From Geomonas agri (GTDB lineage Bacteria; Desulfobacterota; Desulfuromonadia; Geobacterales; Geobacteraceae), in contig NZ_JAINZO010000001.1 in NCBI RefSeq assembly GCF_020179605.1, positions 1,054,001 through 1,118,000 on the forward strand: DNA of 64,000 nucleotides, read 5' to 3'. A program made the translations under genes and the position numbers. Below the pieces are notes generated by a model. It did not search any database and was not told the origin of the DNA. It saw only the letters and a program-made list of their open reading frames with translations. Of this stretch, positions 60,620-64,000 are shown in pieces; position 1 is the stretch's first letter; each line of letters begins with the position of its first letter.

Positions 60620-61405
60620 ATGAAAAAGTACCTGTTCGCATTGATGATGACACTCGCGGCCCAGGGAGCAGGCGCCGCGGTGGTGGCGCATAACGTCGAG
60701 TACCGGCAGGGTGACACGGTCCTGGAGGGATATGTCGCTTATGATGATGCCATCAAGGTGAAGCGTCCCGGGGTGCTCGTTATTCACGAGTGGACTGGTG
60801 TCAGCCCTTACGAGAAGATGCGCGTCGAGCAACTTGCCAAGCTGGGATACGTTGCCTTCGCCGCCGACATCTACGGGAAGGGGGTGCGCCCGGTCGGTCC
60901 TGAGGCGGCGGCCAAGGAAGCGGCCAAGTACCGAGGCAATGACCGGAGCCTGATCCGTGCTCGCGCCGCGGCGGGACTCGAGAAGCTGGCGGGGTTCCCA
61001 CAGGTTGACCCGAAGCGTCTGGCCGTGATGGGATATTGCTTCGGCGGCACCGCCGCGCTGGAATTGGCCCGAAGCGGCGCCGACGTGCTGGGCACGGTTA
61101 GCTTCCACGGCGGCCTCAGCACGCCCAACCCGGCCGATGCCAGGAACATACGCGGCAAGGTGCTGGCGCTGCATGGGGCAGACGACCCCTTCGTGAAACC
61201 CGATGAGGTCGCCGCCTTCCAGAAGGAGATGCGGGATGCCAAGGTTGACTGGCAGATGAACTTCTACGGCAACGCGGTGCACAGCTTCACTAATCCCAAG
61301 TCCGGCAATGACAACAGCAAAGGGGCCGCCTATAACGAGAAGGCGGACCGGCGCTCCTTCGAGGCGATGAAGATCTTCTTTAACGAGATTTTCGCAGCAC
61401 CCTGA
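60620..61405 (+). CDS. dienelactone hydrolase family protein, exported
   Basis: A 261-residue alpha/beta hydrolase with a signal peptide (about 1-20, ending GAGAA). Catalytic triad candidates are Cys in MGYCFGGTAAL, Asp in LHGADDPFV and His in NAVHSFTNP, the pattern of dienelactone hydrolases. GGAGGAAATC precedes the ATG at 60620; the longer open frame to 60524 has no ribosome-binding site. Substrate unknown. Confidence 0.88.
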   Translation: MKKYLFALMMTLAAQGAGAAVVAHNVEYRQGDTVLEGYVAYDDAIKVKRPGVLVIHEWTGVSPYEKMRVEQLAKLGYVAFAADIYGKGVRPVGPEAAAKEAAKYRGNDRSLIRARAAAGLEKLAGFPQVDPKRLAVMGYCFGGTAALELARSGADVLGTVSFHGGLSTPNPADARNIRGKVLALHGADDPFVKPDEVAAFQKEMRDAKVDWQMNFYGNAVHSFTNPKSGNDNSKGAAYNEKADRRSFEAMKIFFNEIFAAP

Positions 61406-61658
61406 CCACAGGACCTCCACGTCTACCACTCCTGAGGCCGTAGTCCACAACTCCTCCCCCCGGAGGGGGGAGGTCGGGAGGGGGCTCGCTTCTAGGCAAA
61501 CTACATTTCCCCCTCCCTGACCCACCCCCTCCGGGGAGGGGCAACGGGCGACTCCAGAGACATTCTTCCCGCGATCAGCGACACAAGGTGCAGTCATGGC
61601 GGATCGCTCCGAACCAGACTGAAGCCCATTCCCTCGATTACGCCTTCTTCGAAGGTGT
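61406..61658. other. intergenic region with a dyad repeat
   Basis: The main content is the dyad repeat at 61454. Downstream of it I see no gene until the LigD remnant. Confidence 0.4.
61454..61544. repeat. GC-rich dyad repeat, copy 3 of 3
   Basis: CCTCCCCCCGGAGGGGGGAGG, GGGAGGGGGCTCGC, a 20-bp middle, CCCTCCCTGACCCACCCCC, GGGGAGGGG. Same modules as at 37546 and 38361. Confidence 0.7.
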
Positions 61659-61895
61659 CTCGACCCTCCCGAGGAGGAAAGCCTGCCGTGGGAACTGATC
61701 GCTGAGGCCGATCACATGCTGCACATCCACCTACAGGAATACGGACTGGAGAGCTGCATGCAGACGACTGGATGTAAGGGGTACTACGTCGCGGCGCCGC
61801 TGGTCGCTGCTGCCACCTGGCCCGAGATGACCAACGTCTCCACTCGTATTTCCAAAGAGATGGAAGCGAAGTTTCCAGACCGCGAGCTGCGGTAG
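61659..61895 (+). pseudogene. remnant of a LigD polymerase/primase domain
   Basis: A 78-codon open stretch ending in TAG at 61893-61895 reads LDPPEEESLPWELIAEAD, then QEYGLESCMQTTGCKGYYVA and PLVAAATWPEMTNVSTRI. This follows the order of the LigD polymerase domain: (D)LDP-PWxxV-LGLxSFVKTTGGKGLHVVVPL-W-EVKxF. The active LH of GGKGLH is changed to YY and the DLDP lacks its first Asp. There is no start codon with ribosome-binding site and the remaining domain is absent. It is a decayed fragment of an NHEJ ligase gene, located just before sbcCD. Confidence 0.7.
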
Positions 61896-61973
61896 AAGTT
61901 GCCAGGTTAGAGAGCTTGACTTGCCCCCGCGGGCGGCGGTATACCTGTGCAATTCACTTTTCCCGGAGCATCC

Positions 61974-63239
61974 ATGCCCGTTCGCTTCATCCACACCTCC
62001 GACATCCATCTCGGCAAGACCTACCGCGCCTCCGGCTGTGATGTCCAGCGCTACCAGGACTTCTTCACCACCTTCGCCGCCATCGTGGCCGACGCGGTGC
62101 GCGAGCAGGTCGACTTTGTCCTCATCGGTGGTGACCTGTTCCACACCGGCCAAATCCTCCCCAAGACCTTTGCCAAGACCATCGAGATCCTGCAGCCGTT
62201 GAAGCATGCCGGTATCCCCTGCCTGGCTGTCGAAGGTAACCACGACTGGATCCACCGCCGTGACAGCGTCTCCTGGATGGAAGCGCTCTCGCAGCTTGGC
62301 TACATCTCCCTGCTGCGCCCCTCTCGGAGCGCCGACGGTGGCTACCTCTTCGACCCCTTCGACCCGGAGCAGGGGAGCGGCGGGCATATCGAGGTTAAAG
62401 GAGTGAATATTTATGGCCTCGGATACATCGGCTCCCAGGCAGGCAACCACGTTCCGCGCATCTGCGACGCCATCGCCACCAACCGCAACATCCTGCTCTT
62501 TCACGTCGGTGTCTGGACCTATTCCCCCGTGGAGATCGGCAACATTAAGCCCGAGGAAGCACAGCCCCTGGCAGCATGTTTCGATTACGTCGCACTCGGC
62601 CACGGCCACAAGCCCTACATCGTCAATGACGCCGACGGCCGCCCCTACGCCTTCAATCCCGGCTCCCCCGACTGCGTTGATTTCGGAGAGGAGCGCTACG
62701 ACAAGGGATACTACCTGGTTTCCCTGGAACCGGACGGTACGGTGCAGCATGAATTCCGTCGCACCACGCCGCGCCCGATGCTGGTCGTAACTGCCAACCT
62801 TGACGGCGCTGGCAACGCCACCGATGCCCTGGAGCTGTTCAAGAGCCAGATGGCGGAGAAGCTTACCGATTGCGGCGACGAGCGCGCCCCGCTCATCGAA
62901 GTTCGCCTTGCCGGTAAGGTCGGCTTCCACCCCTTCGAGTTGAGCCGTGACCGTCTGCGCGCTTCGCTGTGTGAGATCTGCGAGCCGCTGCACCTGGAGA
63001 TCAAGAACCACCTTTCTCTGGTTGCCGGCGGGGGAGGGGAGGAGAAGGTCAAGAAGAGCCTCGCCGAGATCGAGCGAGATGTCCTTGGCGAGCTGATCGG
63101 CGCCAACAGCCACTACCAGGGGCGCGTGGATGAGCTGACTCGCCTGAGCCTGGCGCTGCGGGACTTGGTACTCAAGGGGGACGTGGAAGGCGAGGAGCTG
63201 CTGAGCCTGCTTTCCTCCGGAGGTGACCAGTGCGCATAG
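61974..63239 (+). CDS. sbcD: SbcD-like DNA repair exonuclease (metallophosphoesterase)
   Basis: Nuclease subunit of SbcCD/Mre11-Rad50-type complexes, which process double-strand breaks and hairpins. 421 residues. Motifs: FIHTSDIHLGKTYRASG, IGGDLFHTGQILP, VEGNHDWIHRRDS and LGHGHKPY. The C-terminal cap domain is longer than in minimal SbcD. ATG 61974 is chosen because GGAG lies upstream and homologues begin just before HTSDIHLG. Its end overlaps the start of the ATPase gene. Confidence 0.9.
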   Translation: MPVRFIHTSDIHLGKTYRASGCDVQRYQDFFTTFAAIVADAVREQVDFVLIGGDLFHTGQILPKTFAKTIEILQPLKHAGIPCLAVEGNHDWIHRRDSVSWMEALSQLGYISLLRPSRSADGGYLFDPFDPEQGSGGHIEVKGVNIYGLGYIGSQAGNHVPRICDAIATNRNILLFHVGVWTYSPVEIGNIKPEEAQPLAACFDYVALGHGHKPYIVNDADGRPYAFNPGSPDCVDFGEERYDKGYYLVSLEPDGTVQHEFRRTTPRPMLVVTANLDGAGNATDALELFKSQMAEKLTDCGDERAPLIEVRLAGKVGFHPFELSRDRLRASLCEICEPLHLEIKNHLSLVAGGGGEEKVKKSLAEIERDVLGELIGANSHYQGRVDELTRLSLALRDLVLKGDVEGEELLSLLSSGGDQCA

Positions 63240-64000
63240 TCTCGGTCCATCTCAAGAACATCAAGTCGCACCGCGAAAAGGAACTCGTCTTCTCCCCGGG
63301 GATCAACGTCCTTTCCGGCGCCAACGGCTCGGGCAAGAGCACCATCTTCGAGGCCATCGGCTACGCCCTGTTCGGTGTCGATGCCAAGGACTTCGTCTCC
63401 AATGCGGAGCGCTTCCTCACCATCGGCACCAAGCGCGGCGAAATCGGCGTGGTGTTCGAACCGGCACCGGGCGAGCTGTACCGGGTGACCCGCACCGTGG
63501 GTACGGCCGGCAAGTGGCTCCTGGCCAAGGAGGTGGGTGACGAGTTCGAGGTCGAGGAACACGCCAACATGGAGGAGACCGAGGCGCGTATCGCGCAATT
63601 GCTCGGCCTTTCAGGCACGCGGCCGTTGTCGGAGCAGTTCAAGCTGGTGATCGGCCCCTTCCAGAACGACTTCCTCGGCCCCTTCGTGATCAAGCAGCCC
63701 GCCAAGCGCCAGGATGCCTTTGACGAGATCCTCGGCATCGATGCCTGGCGCAAGACCCAAGACAAAACGAAGGTTTTGACTAGCACCATTAAGGCAAAGC
63801 TAGATGTGCTGCAGGCCGAGGTCGATACCAAGTCGGAGCAGATTGCCATCCTGCCTGTCAAGGAACAGGAACTGGCCGACCTGCGAGCTCAGGGTGAGAC
63901 CAAGCAGGCCGAATTGGTGATCAAGGCGGATGCGCTTGAGCAGGCCACGACCCTGCTGAACACGCTGGAGTCGAAAAAAGAGGCGATCCAGGTAGTCCAG
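63230..64000 (+). CDS. sbcC: SbcC/Rad50-like ATPase, 3' end outside the window
   Basis: The frame is open to the window edge, so only the first 257 residues are seen: RIVSVHLKNIKSHREKEL, Walker A LSGANGSGKSTIFEAIGY (near residue 35), and from about residue 190 the start of a long coiled coil (LQAEVDTKSEQIAILPVKEQ). GTG start at 63230 with CGGAGG 5 bases upstream, overlapping the sbcD stop by 10 bases. It partners SbcD in double-strand-break processing. Confidence 0.9.
   Translation, partial: MRIVSVHLKNIKSHREKELVFSPGINVLSGANGSGKSTIFEAIGYALFGVDAKDFVSNAERFLTIGTKRGEIGVVFEPAPGELYRVTRTVGTAGKWLLAKEVGDEFEVEEHANMEETEARIAQLLGLSGTRPLSEQFKLVIGPFQNDFLGPFVIKQPAKRQDAFDEILGIDAWRKTQDKTKVLTSTIKAKLDVLQAEVDTKSEQIAILPVKEQELADLRAQGETKQAELVIKADALEQATTLLNTLESKKEAIQVVQ

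Overview
The window is about 61% GC by eye and reads as a chromosome segment of a Geobacter-type deltaproteobacterium (Desulfuromonadia; Geobacter, Geomonas or Citrifermentans-like). The main clues are a periplasmic dodecaheme cytochrome built from four c7-type triheme modules, several PAS histidine kinases, a gap-pgk-tpi-secG-tRNA-Leu cluster, a purB-purL-purQ-purF-pyrE cluster, an apparent selenoprotein, and rubrerythrin/ferritin-like oxygen-defence proteins. Most of it is housekeeping or ordinary accessory sequence. No prophage, IS element, CRISPR array or rRNA was seen.

Layout. 1-5.1 kb: an envelope operon with an ABC-2 permease (cut by the window edge), a TAXI-type binding protein, a secreted alpha/beta hydrolase, an MlaA lipoprotein and an unknown protein. 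5.2-9.2 kb: a fossil of an old-yellow-enzyme gene, a small secreted protein, a heme-c/rhodanese gene with an in-frame TGA that looks like selenocysteine, and a MATE pump. 9.5-12.9 kb: sulfate assimilation (cysH-cysD-cysN). 12.9-15.8 kb: DinB-like protein, a cytochrome fragment, a 20-codon ORF with hairpins, and a divergent YeiH-type exporter and LysR regulator. 15.9-19.8 kb: two coupled histidine kinases. 20.1-25.9 kb: a small hydrophilic protein, four tRNA genes, a ferritin-like protein, secG and three glycolytic genes. 26.2-37.5 kb: a kinase, an MBL hydrolase and the purine/pyrimidine cluster with an MscS channel inside it. 37.6-42.6 kb: small accessory genes, an array of 21-bp tandem repeats, and the dodecaheme cytochrome. 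42.7-47.9 kb: nadC, birA, coaX and an EF-G paralogue. 48.1-51.8 kb: a SPOR protein, an unknown protein, an MglA-like GTPase and an MgtC-family protein. 51.8-61.4 kb: rubrerythrin, a kinase-BON fusion, a PHP phosphatase, nth, a beta-hydroxyacid dehydrogenase, ftsH and small genes. 61.6-64 kb: a remnant of the LigD polymerase domain, followed by sbcD and the start of sbcC.

The most interesting items are (1) the heme-c/triple-rhodanese gene with UGA followed by a SECIS-like hairpin, (2) the fifteen-unit 21-bp tandem repeat just past the cytochrome terminator, (3) three gene fossils (OYE, c-type cytochrome, LigD), (4) the 20-codon ORF overlapping a run of hairpins, (5) GC-rich dyad repeats, one of which supplies the ribosome-binding site of a gene, and (6) the SPOR/unknown/MglA-like/MgtC operon, whose GTPase has an altered P-loop. 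Functions are assigned from motifs and remembered family features; no database search was possible.
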